DNA of 30,000 nt from Glandiceps talaboti (Eukaryota; Hemichordata; Enteropneusta; Spengelidae), in the NCBI RefSeq assembly GCF_964340395.1, contig NC_135551.1:2550001-2580000 (forward strand), written 5' to 3'. How positions within the stretch are numbered: position 1 is the stretch's first letter; each line of letters starts with the position of its first letter. The notes below the pieces were generated by a model. That model was not told the origin of the DNA, made no database searches, and saw nothing but the letters and a program-made list of their open reading frames with translations. Made by a program: the position numbers and the translations under genes. Positions 1 through 7,961 of the stretch are shown piece by piece.

Positions 1-894
1 CTCCCCCTCCCTCTTGTCTCATAACACCCACCCTACATGTACCAGTATATCTGCCACCTTTGTCAGCATTTAGTTATAACGTATGGGTGGCGTTGGTAGA
101 GATTGATACTATAAACATTCACAAGGTTTAATATTAGGATTCAGTTATCTTCAAGTAGGAAATATAATTTTTCTTGTTTTTTTACAACAATATATGTTCA
201 AAAGAGCATTTATGCTATAAATACATTGAATATTTTCAGAATTTAAGGTTCTTCTTAGCAGAATTTAATATATAATATTTATACAATGCATAATATTTAT
301 AGCTTATATTTGCATCTTATTTCAGAATATTCAGGTGATAATCAAATTTGTGATTGGCATGAATCAGCAACAAATTAATCAACTTAGGTGGTCTAATTCA
401 ATTCTTAACCTAGTCGTAAGCCCACCTTAACTCCCTAGCCTGCATACAAATTGTAATGAACTGTGAGGTTACCAAATTGTGTTCACAATTTACAAACATG
501 ATGTAATTCTTGTTACATGAAATAGAATTTGATCACCTAGATTTGTCACAAAAGTAACAATAATTGGATTACTTAGATAACACCATCACATCAGCATCTA
601 CACACAAAGATAAATAATGAAGTCTTATTTTGATAACTTTTGAGAACAGGTGGGCTATGTAATTCTGTACCTTGTATTCATCGTTCATGCCTGCAACTAT
701 TTATTTTATACACATTATACCATATGTATACTTAGTTTGTTCTGTCAGGTTGAATGTGGTCATTGTCATTGAATTTCATTCAAAATATTACAATATATGA
801 CTTTGGAAATTGTCTGAAGAAAGAAAAAGAAATTGTACAAAAAAAGATGGAGTCGAGATATTAAAAAGGAAGTGACTCAGCATATAGACATTCA
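1..894. other. AT-rich non-coding stretch, nothing recognised
   Basis: Both strands were read for long open frames, exon-like segments, RNA genes and tandem structure, and none was found. The sequence is AT-rich, with many T and A runs and stops in all frames. It is most likely intergenic or intronic. Confidence 0.6.
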
Positions 895-1390
895 GGCAGT
901 AATAACCACCTTATGTTACAGTAGGCATGGTAGCGAACAGATTTGATTCTTTTCCCAAGATGCAGTATGAAATTGTATTAGACCCCCTAACATATCGCAA
1001 ATAACCATCCATGTCAAGGTGTGCATAGTGTCCTGATTTGATTCTTTACCCATGATGCCCTGTGAAATTGTATTAGGCAAAATAAAATAAAGCAAATAAT
1101 TATTCCATGTTTTGAAAATGGGTATTTGTTAACTCTGGTACCCAAGATGTAATGTGAATGTCATGATTTTACCTCCTGGCACAAATTTAATCATGTTTAA
1201 CATTTACCATAGGCCTAAAAAGGCTGAGTTGATAGTCCATTAAGGGGGTACCAGAATGTTGTGAGTTTTTGTGAATGTTCATGGTTATACTTCAGAACAA
1301 AGGAAATAACCACTTCATGTTTGGTAGAGACCTGATTTAATTCTTTACCCTAGATGCAATGTGAAATTCCATGTTTTCACCCCTTAGCAC
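895..1390. repeat. Old, diverged tandem repeat, unit about 97 bp
   Basis: The anchor word AATAACCA (or a close variant), followed by a CCATGT/TCATGT word, recurs at 901, 999, 1095 and 1305, giving spacings of 98, 96 and 210 bp (two units). A second anchor, GATTTGATTCTTTACCC followed by GATGC and TGTGAAATT, recurs at about 940, 1036 and 1332. Copies differ by many substitutions and indels. This is an old array, or the tandem core of a decayed mobile element, of about 4.5 copies. The 1190-1300 copy is the most degraded. Confidence 0.6.
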
Positions 1391-1424
1391 ATACAGTGTA
1401 GTAAATTAGATGTTTTGTTTGACT

Positions 1425-1537
1425 TTTTAGCACAACTGAACTAATAAAAATCAGTAGTGCCATAGGGATGGTGTGCTGTCCGTCCATCCATCTGTCCGAC
1501 CGTCCATCCATCTGTCCGTCCGTCCGTCCGTCCGTCC

Positions 1538-1575
<38 letters not shown>

Positions 1576-1660
1576 GTCTGTCTGTCTGTGAATGACAAAC
1601 TCAAAAACTGCTAGACCAATTGACTTGAATTTGGTAGGAACATTACTTCATTTACAGCTA
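1425..1660. mobile_element. Hairpin + CYGT microsatellite element, fragment (Helentron/pearl-like)
   Basis: A stem-loop at 1430-1460 pairs GCACAACTGA with TCAGTAGTGC (9 of 10 pairs, 11-nt loop). It is preceded by TTTTTA. A CCGT/CTGT microsatellite follows at about 1481-1592, then a segment with CTAGACCAATT and AATTTGGTA. The element at 22091-23034 has the same order: terminal hairpin, CYGT tract, then CTGGACCGATT with AACTTGGTA. That order is known for tandem-repeat-containing non-autonomous Helentron-type elements ('pearl' elements of bivalves, HINEs). Only one core-like unit is present and the right end cannot be placed, so I call it a fragment. Confidence 0.5.
1481..1592. repeat. Tetranucleotide microsatellite (CCGT)n grading into (CTGT)n
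   Basis: About 110 bp of CCGT, CCAT and CTGT tetramers run left to right from CCGT/CCAT to CTGT. It lies inside the hairpin-microsatellite element. A minus-strand open frame of D, R, T, Q and G runs across it is a microsatellite artefact. Confidence 0.9.
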
Positions 1661-1920
1661 GTATATTGAGGGAACTCTTTTACAATCAATTATACTAAAA
1701 ACATAAATGGTTTTCAATGCCTTATAAGGAATACATCAACATTAACATGATAATACGTGATCAGTTACTAGTAATTGTTATATAATGTAAATATCTTGGG
1801 TAAACTATTTGTAATGGGTAAAGAAGCTTGCTGATAAACCTACCTTATGCCATTGTGAATTGATGTGATAGAAAGATGTCGGTAATAAGAATTGAGAGTG
1901 GCTTAGGCATGGCAAAGTGT

Positions 1921-1948
1921 CTGACTGTCTGTCTGTTTGTTTGTCTGC

Positions 1949-1991
<43 letters not shown>

Positions 1992-2056
1992 CGTGCGTGT
2001 GTGCATTCATGTATGCGTGTGTGCATTCGTGTATGCGTGAGTGCGTGAGTGTGTGC
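1921..2056. repeat. Compound microsatellite (CTGT)n-(TG)n-(TGCG)n
   Basis: CTGT/TTGT tetramers lead into a pure TG run near 1953-1987. Mixed TGCG, TGTGCATTC and GAGTGCG words follow, fading out at the start of the 54-bp repeat. Confidence 0.9.
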
Positions 2057-2060
2057 TTGC

Positions 2061-2224
2061 ATGATTGCATTGGTTATCATAGGTTTGGTAGGTAGGACCA
2101 TGCTTACTTTAAAACATGATTGCATTGTTATCATAGGATTGGTGCATAGCACCATGCTTACTTTAAAACATGATTGCATTGTTATCATAGGATTGGTTCG
2201 TAGGACCATGCTTACTTTACAATA
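2061..2224. repeat. Short minisatellite, 3 copies of 54-55 bp
   Basis: Each unit starts with ATGATTGCAT (2061, 2116, 2170). Each contains TTATCATAGG and ends with ACCATGCTTACTTTA. Units two and three are nearly identical and the first differs at several sites. The word TTATCAT also occurs in the 49-bp array that starts 150 bp downstream. Confidence 0.85.
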
Positions 2225-2369
2225 TGGCAAACTTGATATGAAGTGAATGACCACTATGCCACAGTGACATGCAATAATAACCCAAAAAACTGGGCACATA
2301 GAAATTGTGGTTGGGCATGTAATTTTCAAAGTGGGCTGGTGGGTAAAAAACTTAATTTTGAGGCCTGCA

Positions 2370-3694
2370 TCATCCCCAATTAAACTGTTAAACCTTACCA
2401 CAGTGTATTTGTTTGTTATCATCCCCAATTAAAGTGTTAAAACTTACCACAGTGTATCGGTTTGTTATCATCCCCAATTAAAGTGTTAAACTTTACCACA
2501 GTGTATCTGTTTGTTATCATCCCCAATTAAAGTGTTAAACCTTACCACAGTGTATTGGTTTGTTATCATCCCCAATTAAAGTGTTAAAACTTATCACAGT
2601 GTATCGGTTTGTTATCATCCCCAATTAAAGTGTTAAAACTTATCACAGTGTATCGGTTTGTTATCATCCCCAATTAAAGTGTTAAAACTTATCACAGTGT
2701 ATCGGTTTGTTATCATCCCCAATTATAGTGTTAAAACTTATCACAGTGTATCGGTTTGTTATCATCCCCAATTAAAGTGTTAAAACTTATCACAGTGTAT
2801 TTGTTTGTTATCATCCCCAATTAAAGTGTTAAAACTTATCACAGTGTATCGGTTTGTTATCATCCCCAATTATAGTGTTAAACCTTACCACAGTGTATCG
2901 GTTTGTTATCATCCCCAATTAAAGTGTTAAAACTTATCACAGTGTATCGGTTTGTTATCATCCCCAATTAAAGTGTTAAAACTTACCACCGTGTATCGGT
3001 TTGTTATCATCCCCAATTAAAGTGTTAAAACTTACCACCGTGTATCGGTTTGTTATCATCCCCAATTAAAGTGTTAAAACTTACCACTGTGTACCGGTTT
3101 GTTATCATCCCCAATTAAAGTGTTAAAACTTACCACAGTGTATCTGTTTGTTATCATCCCCAATTAAAGTGTTAAAACTTACCACAGTGTATCTGTTTGT
3201 TATCATCCCAAATTAAAGTGTTAAAACTTACCACTGTGTATCGGTTTGTTATCATCCCCAATTAAAGTGTTAAAACTTACCACTGTGTACCGGTTTGTTA
3301 TCATCCCCAATTAAAGTGTTAAAACTTACCACAGTGTATCTGTTTGTTATCATCCCCAATTAAAGTGTTAAAACTTACCACAGTGTATCTGTTTGTTATC
3401 ATCCCCAATTAAAGTGTTAAAACTTACCACAGTGTATCTGTTTGTTATCATCCCAAATTAAAGTGTTAAAACTTACCACTGTGTATCGGTTTGTTATCAT
3501 CCCCAATTAAAGTGTTAAAACTTACCACTGTGTACCGGTTTGTTATCATCCCCAATTAAAGTGTTAAAACTTACCACAGTGTATTGGTTTGTTATCATCC
3601 CCAATTAAAGTGTTAAAACTTACCACTGTGTATCGGTTTGTTATCATCCCCAATTAAAGTGTTAAAACTTACCACCGTGTATCTGTTTGTTATC
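2370..3694. repeat. Minisatellite, 49-bp unit, about 27 copies
   Basis: The unit contains TCATCCCCAATTAAAGTG, then TTAAAACTTACCAC and GTGTATCGGTTTGTTA. TCATCCCC anchors at 2370 and 2419 fix the period at 49 bp, and the last partial anchor is at 3694. Copies differ at a few sites: ACAGTG/ACCGTG/ACTGTG, TATCGG/TATCTG/TATTGG/TACCGG, TTACC/TTATC and CCCAAATT. Variant types are clustered rather than random (see findings). No frame looks coding. Confidence 0.95.
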
Positions 3695-3699
3695 ATTGT

Positions 3700-4120
3700 C
3701 TTTATCTGTAAATGAGGTCAAATCAATTAAGAAATAGTGAGTAGTTGATAGCCAGTGACTGATATTGTTGCTGAGTTTGTCTGAGGAAATGGATTTATAC
3801 ATAATTGACTTCCATTTGTACTTGTTAACTCTGCTAATGGTTTTTATCGTCTAATTATTAGATATTTAGTTATTTGTATACATTAGTTAGTGAAATATTG
3901 CATATTATAGAGATCTTTTAAATATTGAATTTTACCAGAGTCCCCCCTCCATGTTAAAGGGGTTTAAAAATCTTAGCCACAAAACCTCTTAAAACAAAAC
4001 ATATCTGTCTGTATATAATAGACTGACTGGTAAATTTCATTAGATTTCTTTGGCTATGGTACCAGGCTTCTAATGTATTGGCAGGATAAGATTGTCTGGA
4101 CTTTTAGGCAGTATTTTTGT
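3700..4120. other. Non-coding spacer, nothing recognised
   Basis: AT-rich unique sequence between the 49-bp minisatellite and the T-run/A-run repeat. I saw no exon, RNA gene or internal repeat. Confidence 0.55.
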
Positions 4121-4124
4121 TAGG

Positions 4125-4222
4125 GCGGCCCTTTTTATTTTTCTGTTTCTCATCTCCCGACCGACCCTAATTTGCAGCTCCGACATCAGAAAAAAAAAAG
4201 TTTTTTTATTTCCGACCGACCC
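4125..4222. repeat. Dispersed repeat with T-run, CGACCGACCC words and A-run
   Basis: A T-rich tract leads to GTTTCTCATCTCCCGACCGA, then a short spacer, an A run, a T run and a second CCGACCGACCC. The reverse complement of 8640-8742 has the same order: T run, GTTTCTCATCTCC, short spacer with CGGGCGGGC words, A run. The two are therefore likely opposite-orientation copies of one short interspersed family. Its class is unknown. Confidence 0.45.
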
Positions 4223-4269
4223 CTGAGCACAGCAAAATTGTAATACAAATGAAGCAATAATTTTCCCAC

Positions 4270-4464
4270 CTTGCGTCGCTTTGGCGCATTCATTTTACGG
4301 CAGACATGAAAATTATCTAAGTCCACGGCCGGACCAGGCCAGGCTCTGACTCGACGTGAATCCCACAAGAAGTATACTGACTGCGTATTAAGGGAAAGCT
4401 TTGTTGACATCATATAAGATACAGTGACAACGCGCAGTTCTATTGTTAACATAAAAAATGCCAC
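4270..4464 (-). other. Possible minus-strand first exon (speculative)
   Basis: Read on the minus strand, this CpG-containing segment is open. An ATG at 4293 begins the short peptide MNAPKRRK, and AAG is followed by a GTGGGA donor-like site at 4269. The frame is also open upstream of that ATG, so a longer start is possible. The basic PKRRK run would suit a nuclear protein, but eight residues prove nothing. No partner exon is visible. Local CpG content is higher than in the rest of the window, which could mark a promoter-proximal region. It may equally be unrelated unique sequence. Confidence 0.18.
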
Positions 4465-4502
4465 AAAAAGATCAACTTTGATAAACTTAATCTACAAACT
4501 TA

Positions 4503-6083
4503 ATGTATGTACACAATGGACGCCACGGAGTGAGCACGTTGAAAACACCGCTCCGCAAAGTGACATCGCAACAGTTGTCCCTTGACACAAACAAAGCGTC
4601 TGGTTACGATCTCATCCATCCCTTGTTGGCCAAGCATGCAGCTAATCACATTTCTAGTCCCCTTTCGCATATTATTAATATGTCACTTACCAAAGGAATG
4701 TTCCCCGAGGCACTTAAGTTTGCAAAAGTTACACCATTGTATAAGAAGGGGTCCCCTCTTAACGTTGGGAATTACAGACCTATTTCAGTACTACCCGTTT
4801 TCAGCAAAATTTTCGAAATTATCGTTAATAAGCAAATTGTTTCCTATTTAGACAAATTCAACATCCTATCAGATATTCAGTATGGTTTTCGCAAACGCTA
4901 CAGCACTAAATTGGCCCTTGTCGACATTGTCGCAGAATTAACTAATACGATGGACAATGGAAATACAACCTTTGGAATATTTATCGATTTCAAGAAAGCT
5001 TTTGACACCATAAATCACGAAATTTTATTACGCAAGTTACATATCTATGGGATTAGGGGTGAATCGCTAAACTGGTTTCGTAGCTACCTTTATAAACGTC
5101 ATCAATCCGTAATTGTTGGCGGGAAATCTTCAAGTCCACAGCAAATCCAGTGTGGCGTGCCTCAGGGATCAATTCTCGGCCCGACCCTTTTTCTCATTTA
5201 TATCAATGATATTTGCAACTCCACCAACTATTTCAATTTCAGACTTTTCGCCGATGATACAAATATATTTCGACCATTGTATTCCCCAAAACTTAACCTC
5301 AACACTATCAATGAAGAGTTCCAACATGTGATTAGATGGTGCATGGCTAACAAACTTACTATTAATGAAGGGAAAACCAATTTCATGTTGATTAAAACGC
5401 CACAGAGAAATATAACTTTGGAAGGTAATCTTTATGTTGGCAGTACGACGATAGAGCAAGTTTCATCTGCAAGTTACCTCGGTGTTTCTATTGATCCTTC
5501 TCTTTCTTGGAAATCTCACATAGAAAATATCATCAAAGTTGTTAACAAAAAAGTAGGAATTATTTCACGTTTACGTCACTTTGTTCCCAGATCGACCCTT
5601 ATCATGATATATAATTCATTTATTTTACCACACTTTACATATTGTTTAGAGATTTGGGGCAATACTTACCAAACTCTTCTCGACCCAATATTCCGACTAC
5701 AAAAGAAATTTGTCCGCTTGATAACATTCACTGATTTCAACGCACACTCTGAACCCCTTTTTAACCAACTTAATGTTCTAAATATATTTCAACTTAGTAA
5801 ATTTTCCTCCTGTATTTTCGTGTATGATCTTAGAAATAATCGTTATCCCCACAACATAGAAAAGTATTTTGACCGTCCCATTCATACATATCAAAACCGT
5901 TCAGCCTCCAGTGGTAACTTTCGTCCACCATCGATAAAATTGACCATCACCCAACACAATTTCAAATATGCAGCGACAAAGCACTGGAACTCTTTACCAA
6001 GTCACCTAAAAATTAACATGTCCAGGCAACAGTTCAAAAATGAACTAAGAAATTATATTTTAAATTCTACACACCAACCTTAA
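4503..6083 (+). CDS. Non-LTR retrotransposon reverse transcriptase (CR1/L2-group), 5'-truncated ORF2
   Basis: A 526-residue open frame with no internal stop encodes the reverse transcriptase of a LINE-type retrotransposon, which copies its own RNA at a nicked chromosomal site. Visible landmarks: the fingers-region motif KASGYD (31-36), NYRPIS (90-95), GFRKRYST (128-135), catalytic FIDFKKAFD (160-168, aspartates 162 and 168), GVPQGSILGPTLFLIY (218-233), and the active site FADD (249-252, aspartates 251 and 252). Thumb and C-terminal regions follow: SYLGVSID (324-331), then Y380-W385 and KHWNSLP (493-499), as usual in CR1/L2/Rex-like elements. The apurinic endonuclease domain and ORF1 expected upstream are missing. 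Homology starts near residue 17, so the annotated ATG is probably not the native start but lies at the truncation junction. The open frame suggests a fairly recent insertion. The exact clade is not resolved. Confidence 0.93.
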   Translation: MYVHNGRHGVSTLKTPLRKVTSQQLSLDTNKASGYDLIHPLLAKHAANHISSPLSHIINMSLTKGMFPEALKFAKVTPLYKKGSPLNVGNYRPISVLPVFSKIFEIIVNKQIVSYLDKFNILSDIQYGFRKRYSTKLALVDIVAELTNTMDNGNTTFGIFIDFKKAFDTINHEILLRKLHIYGIRGESLNWFRSYLYKRHQSVIVGGKSSSPQQIQCGVPQGSILGPTLFLIYINDICNSTNYFNFRLFADDTNIFRPLYSPKLNLNTINEEFQHVIRWCMANKLTINEGKTNFMLIKTPQRNITLEGNLYVGSTTIEQVSSASYLGVSIDPSLSWKSHIENIIKVVNKKVGIISRLRHFVPRSTLIMIYNSFILPHFTYCLEIWGNTYQTLLDPIFRLQKKFVRLITFTDFNAHSEPLFNQLNVLNIFQLSKFSSCIFVYDLRNNRYPHNIEKYFDRPIHTYQNRSASSGNFRPPSIKLTITQHNFKYAATKHWNSLPSHLKINMSRQQFKNELRNYILNSTHQP

Positions 6084-6280
6084 TTTATACTCTTTGGCGT
6101 TTTTACAACATTTCTGGTATTTGCTTTATTTCTTCTCGTGAGTGTGTATGCGTATGTATGTATGCATGTGCGTGCGTGTGTGTGTATGAGTGTGCGTGAA
6201 TGCGTGCTGTGTTTATTTTTGACTTAATTTTCTTCGTTGCGTCCATTTATGAATTTGAATTAATCTAAAATTGAATGTAC

Positions 6281-6326
6281 GGGCCATGGACACGACTAGT
6301 TCTGCTGAACTATTTTCATGGTCCCC
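6281..6326 (+). promoter_or_regulatory. 3' UTR stem-loop of the LINE
   Basis: The outer stem pairs GGG (6281-6283) and CCATG (6284-6288) with CATGG (6317-6321) and CCC, with T6322 bulged. A separate perfect inner hairpin is TAGTTC (6297-6302), loop TGCT, GAACTA (6307-6312). In LINEs with short-repeat tails the 3' RNA structure is commonly the site recognised by the reverse transcriptase. That role is inferred here. Confidence 0.55.
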
Positions 6327-6425
6327 ATTAGATAACACATGTATATTTCCTTTTGTCCAATTTTTTTGAAAGTGTAATGTATTATTTATTTATTTATTTC
6401 TTGTTTTGTTTTTGTTATCTGATGA

Positions 6426-6463
6426 AATAAATTTCAATTCAATTCAATTCAATTCAATTCAAA
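6426..6463 (+). terminator. Polyadenylation signal and (TTCAA)n 3' tail of the LINE
   Basis: AATAAA at 6426-6431 runs directly into six tandem TTCAA pentamers. This marks the 3' end of the retrotransposon; host sequence resumes near 6464. Confidence 0.8.
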
Positions 6464-6469
6464 TTAAAA

Positions 6470-6850
6470 CATTAGAGGGATTAGATGAGACGTCGAAATG
6501 GACGTCTCTCGTCACGTGTTTTGTCTACTGTCACTGTCGTGACCTCTGACCTAATCACTGACGTGTGTGAAACACTGAACTTGCTACCGGAACATCTATC
6601 TGCCATGCCACAGCTCAGAAGCCTTCGTGAACCAAATTTATGGAACAGGTTGTGATTTTCATTTGTTGATGGGTTAAATTAAATGAGTACATGTGTATTT
6701 TGATTCCGAAAAAGCTGTGTTAGGGGATCGTGTTGCATGATGTTGACAGTGCTAGTGACACATGTGAATGTTGGGCACTGAATCAATGCGTAATCACTGG
6801 CATGGCCACTATAGACGGCCGATGCATGTGCGCCCGCGGTCAGACATGAA
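6470..6850 (+). promoter_or_regulatory. CpG-containing, promoter-like segment
   Basis: This segment has far more CpG than the surrounding DNA. A perfect inverted repeat GAGACGTC-GAAATG-GACGTCTC spans 6488-6508 (8-bp arms), and a GTCACGTG E-box lies at 6511-6518, the core bound by USF/MYC-type bHLH factors. Further CpGs occur at 6538, 6562, 6588 and near 6820-6838. I saw no TATA box or initiator that I would defend. The segment begins right after the LINE tail, so the LINE may have landed in or beside a promoter. Confidence 0.3.
6485..6655 (+). CDS. Small ORF / possible first coding exon, unknown product
   Basis: An open frame of 56 codons starts at ATG 6485. The first half is basic and Ser/Thr/Val-rich. 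The second half reads more like real protein: DLITDVCETLNLLPEHL, then SAMPQLRSLREPNLW. The LxxLPxxLxxMPxLRxL spacing is reminiscent of one leucine-rich repeat, which is only a resemblance. A donor-like CAG^GTTGTG sits at 6646-6654. It is weak at +3 and +5, and the frame closes three codons later if unspliced. The Kozak context is poor. I do not recognise the protein and found no convincing second exon downstream. It may be a chance frame in CpG-rich DNA. Confidence 0.25.
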   Translation: MRRRNGRLSSRVLSTVTVVTSDLITDVCETLNLLPEHLSAMPQLRSLREPNLWNRL

Positions 6851-6859
6851 GAACGAACT

Positions 6860-7405
6860 TGTTGTGCAAATCAGAAAAAAATTAATGTAATATTTACAGA
6901 GCATCCCAACTTTGACTTTGTTGATAGTTTTAGTTAAAGATCCAAGTTCTGAGTTTCAAGGACACCTAATGTCAGCTTTCCGTATCATTGCAAGTTTACA
7001 GTACGTAACTATGCTGTCATTTGATATAGCAGGACCAAATCATGATATACAGCCAGTAACGGTTAATTAATAAAAAATAAATAATTTTAAAGTTTGTTTG
7101 ACTATTATTTGTAAGTTTTTCGTTCACATTTGGTACTTTTTAAAGTCAGGGATTTTTTTTCTTCAAAATGTCATAAATTTGAAGAGGGAATGATAAACAC
7201 AGCAGTGTACTAACAATTTTAAAAATGAAACAAGTGGTTACAAGTTTAGGATTTCTCAAAGTTTTTATTCAATCATATGTTCACTGTGACTTATTTAGAA
7301 GTTGTTAATTGTCCTTGTCTGAAGAAAAGGAATTATAAATTTGAGCACTGCTATTCATTGATATTCAGATTAAAAATTGTGCCTACCTGGCTGTCCAATC
7401 TTTCT
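6860..7405. other. AT-rich non-coding spacer
   Basis: AT-rich unique sequence with A and T runs. A plus-strand frame that starts at 7277 is open only because it runs into the TA microsatellite. I see no exon or RNA gene. Confidence 0.55.
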
Positions 7406-7409
7406 AAAC

Positions 7410-7435
7410 AATATATATATATATATATATCTATA

Positions 7436-7482
<47 letters not shown>

Positions 7483-7499
7483 ATCTATCTATCTATCTA

Positions 7500-7590
<91 letters not shown>
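7410..7590. repeat. Long (TA)n microsatellite with internal (TATC)n
   Basis: About 180 bp of TA dinucleotides are interrupted by TATCTATATC near 7429-7440 and by about six TATC tetramers near 7478-7503. Such tracts are self-complementary and can extrude cruciforms. Open frames of alternating I and Y across it are artefacts. Confidence 0.97.
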
Positions 7591-7594
<4 letters not shown>

Positions 7595-7599
7595 GGCTG

Positions 7600-7667
7600 T
7601 TCCATTCTGGGTCTGGTAGCTGGTTGAGTAGAGTGCTCGACTTGGAGGAGGAGCGTATGTAACTCGA
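7600..7667 (+). other. tRNA-like segment, possible SINE head
   Basis: The run GGTAGCTGGTTGAG then TAGAGTGCTCGACTTGGA resembles the D-arm/anticodon half of a tRNA gene (TAGCTCAGTTGGTAGAG type), with a displaced GGTTG. No complete cloverleaf can be folded, and the B box is not convincing. A tRNA-derived SINE head is the likeliest explanation, but the evidence is thin. Confidence 0.3.
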
Positions 7668-7770
7668 TGAGTATCAATCTGCTAAGACAGTGCTCCACCG
7701 CAGTGGCAGAGCGCAATAATTGCACTTTGCCACTGCGGTATAGAGCACTGTCTTAGCAGATTGATACTCA
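7668..7770. repeat. Near-perfect foldback, ~40-bp arms
   Basis: The left arm (7668-7707) begins TGAGTATCAATCTGCTAAGA and ends CCGCAGTGGC. The right arm (7729-7770) is its reverse complement, with one small indel/mismatch patch (CCA against CTATA) and a loop of about 21 nt that itself contains GCAAT-A-ATTGC. The right arm read forward (GCGGTATAGAGCACTGTCTT) also has a tRNA-like look. It could be a small foldback element or two SINE heads in inverted orientation. Confidence 0.85.
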
Positions 7771-7912
7771 CAATAGTGGTCTGAGATAATTTATATGAAT
7801 ATTTCATAGACAATAATAATTGACCCCACTCCCTGTCAAATGACACCACTTTTTGGAACCAAGGGGCCTGTGTCCCCACTTGTTGGAAACCTTGGCAGAA
7901 CACCGCCGTCTA

Positions 7913-7961
7913 ACCCCCCCCCCTCTCACCCACCCACCCACCCACCCACCCACCCAACCCC
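7913..7961. repeat. C-run and (CCCA)n microsatellite
   Basis: A run of Cs is followed by TCTCA and about nine CCCA tetramers, ending in AACCCC. Confidence 0.9.

Larger units (their letters stand above)
4503..6463 (+). mobile_element. 5'-truncated CR1/L2-group LINE with (TTCAA)n tail
   Basis: The element comprises the reverse transcriptase frame, a 3' UTR of about 340 bp, an AATAAA signal at 6426-6431 and a tail of about six TTCAA pentamers (6432-6463). Short repeat tails instead of poly(A) are typical of the CR1/L2 group. The UTR holds an imperfect TG tract (about 6140-6205), a nested stem-loop (6281-6326) and TTTA repeats near 6385-6401. The 5' boundary is placed between about 4500 and 4550 because the endonuclease half is absent. 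I could not identify a convincing target-site duplication. Confidence 0.85.

Noticed and set aside
1805-2428. 207-codon minus-strand frame and its plus-strand partner at 2049-2246
   Set aside because: The frame is kept open by the TG microsatellite and the 54-bp repeat; it contains only low-complexity T/H runs and repeat-encoded segments.
5169-5459. 96-codon minus-strand frame, plus two shorter plus-strand frames within 4582-5331
   Set aside because: These are shadow frames of the reverse transcriptase gene.
7277-7725. I/Y-repeat frames on both strands
   Set aside because: They are translations of the TA microsatellite.
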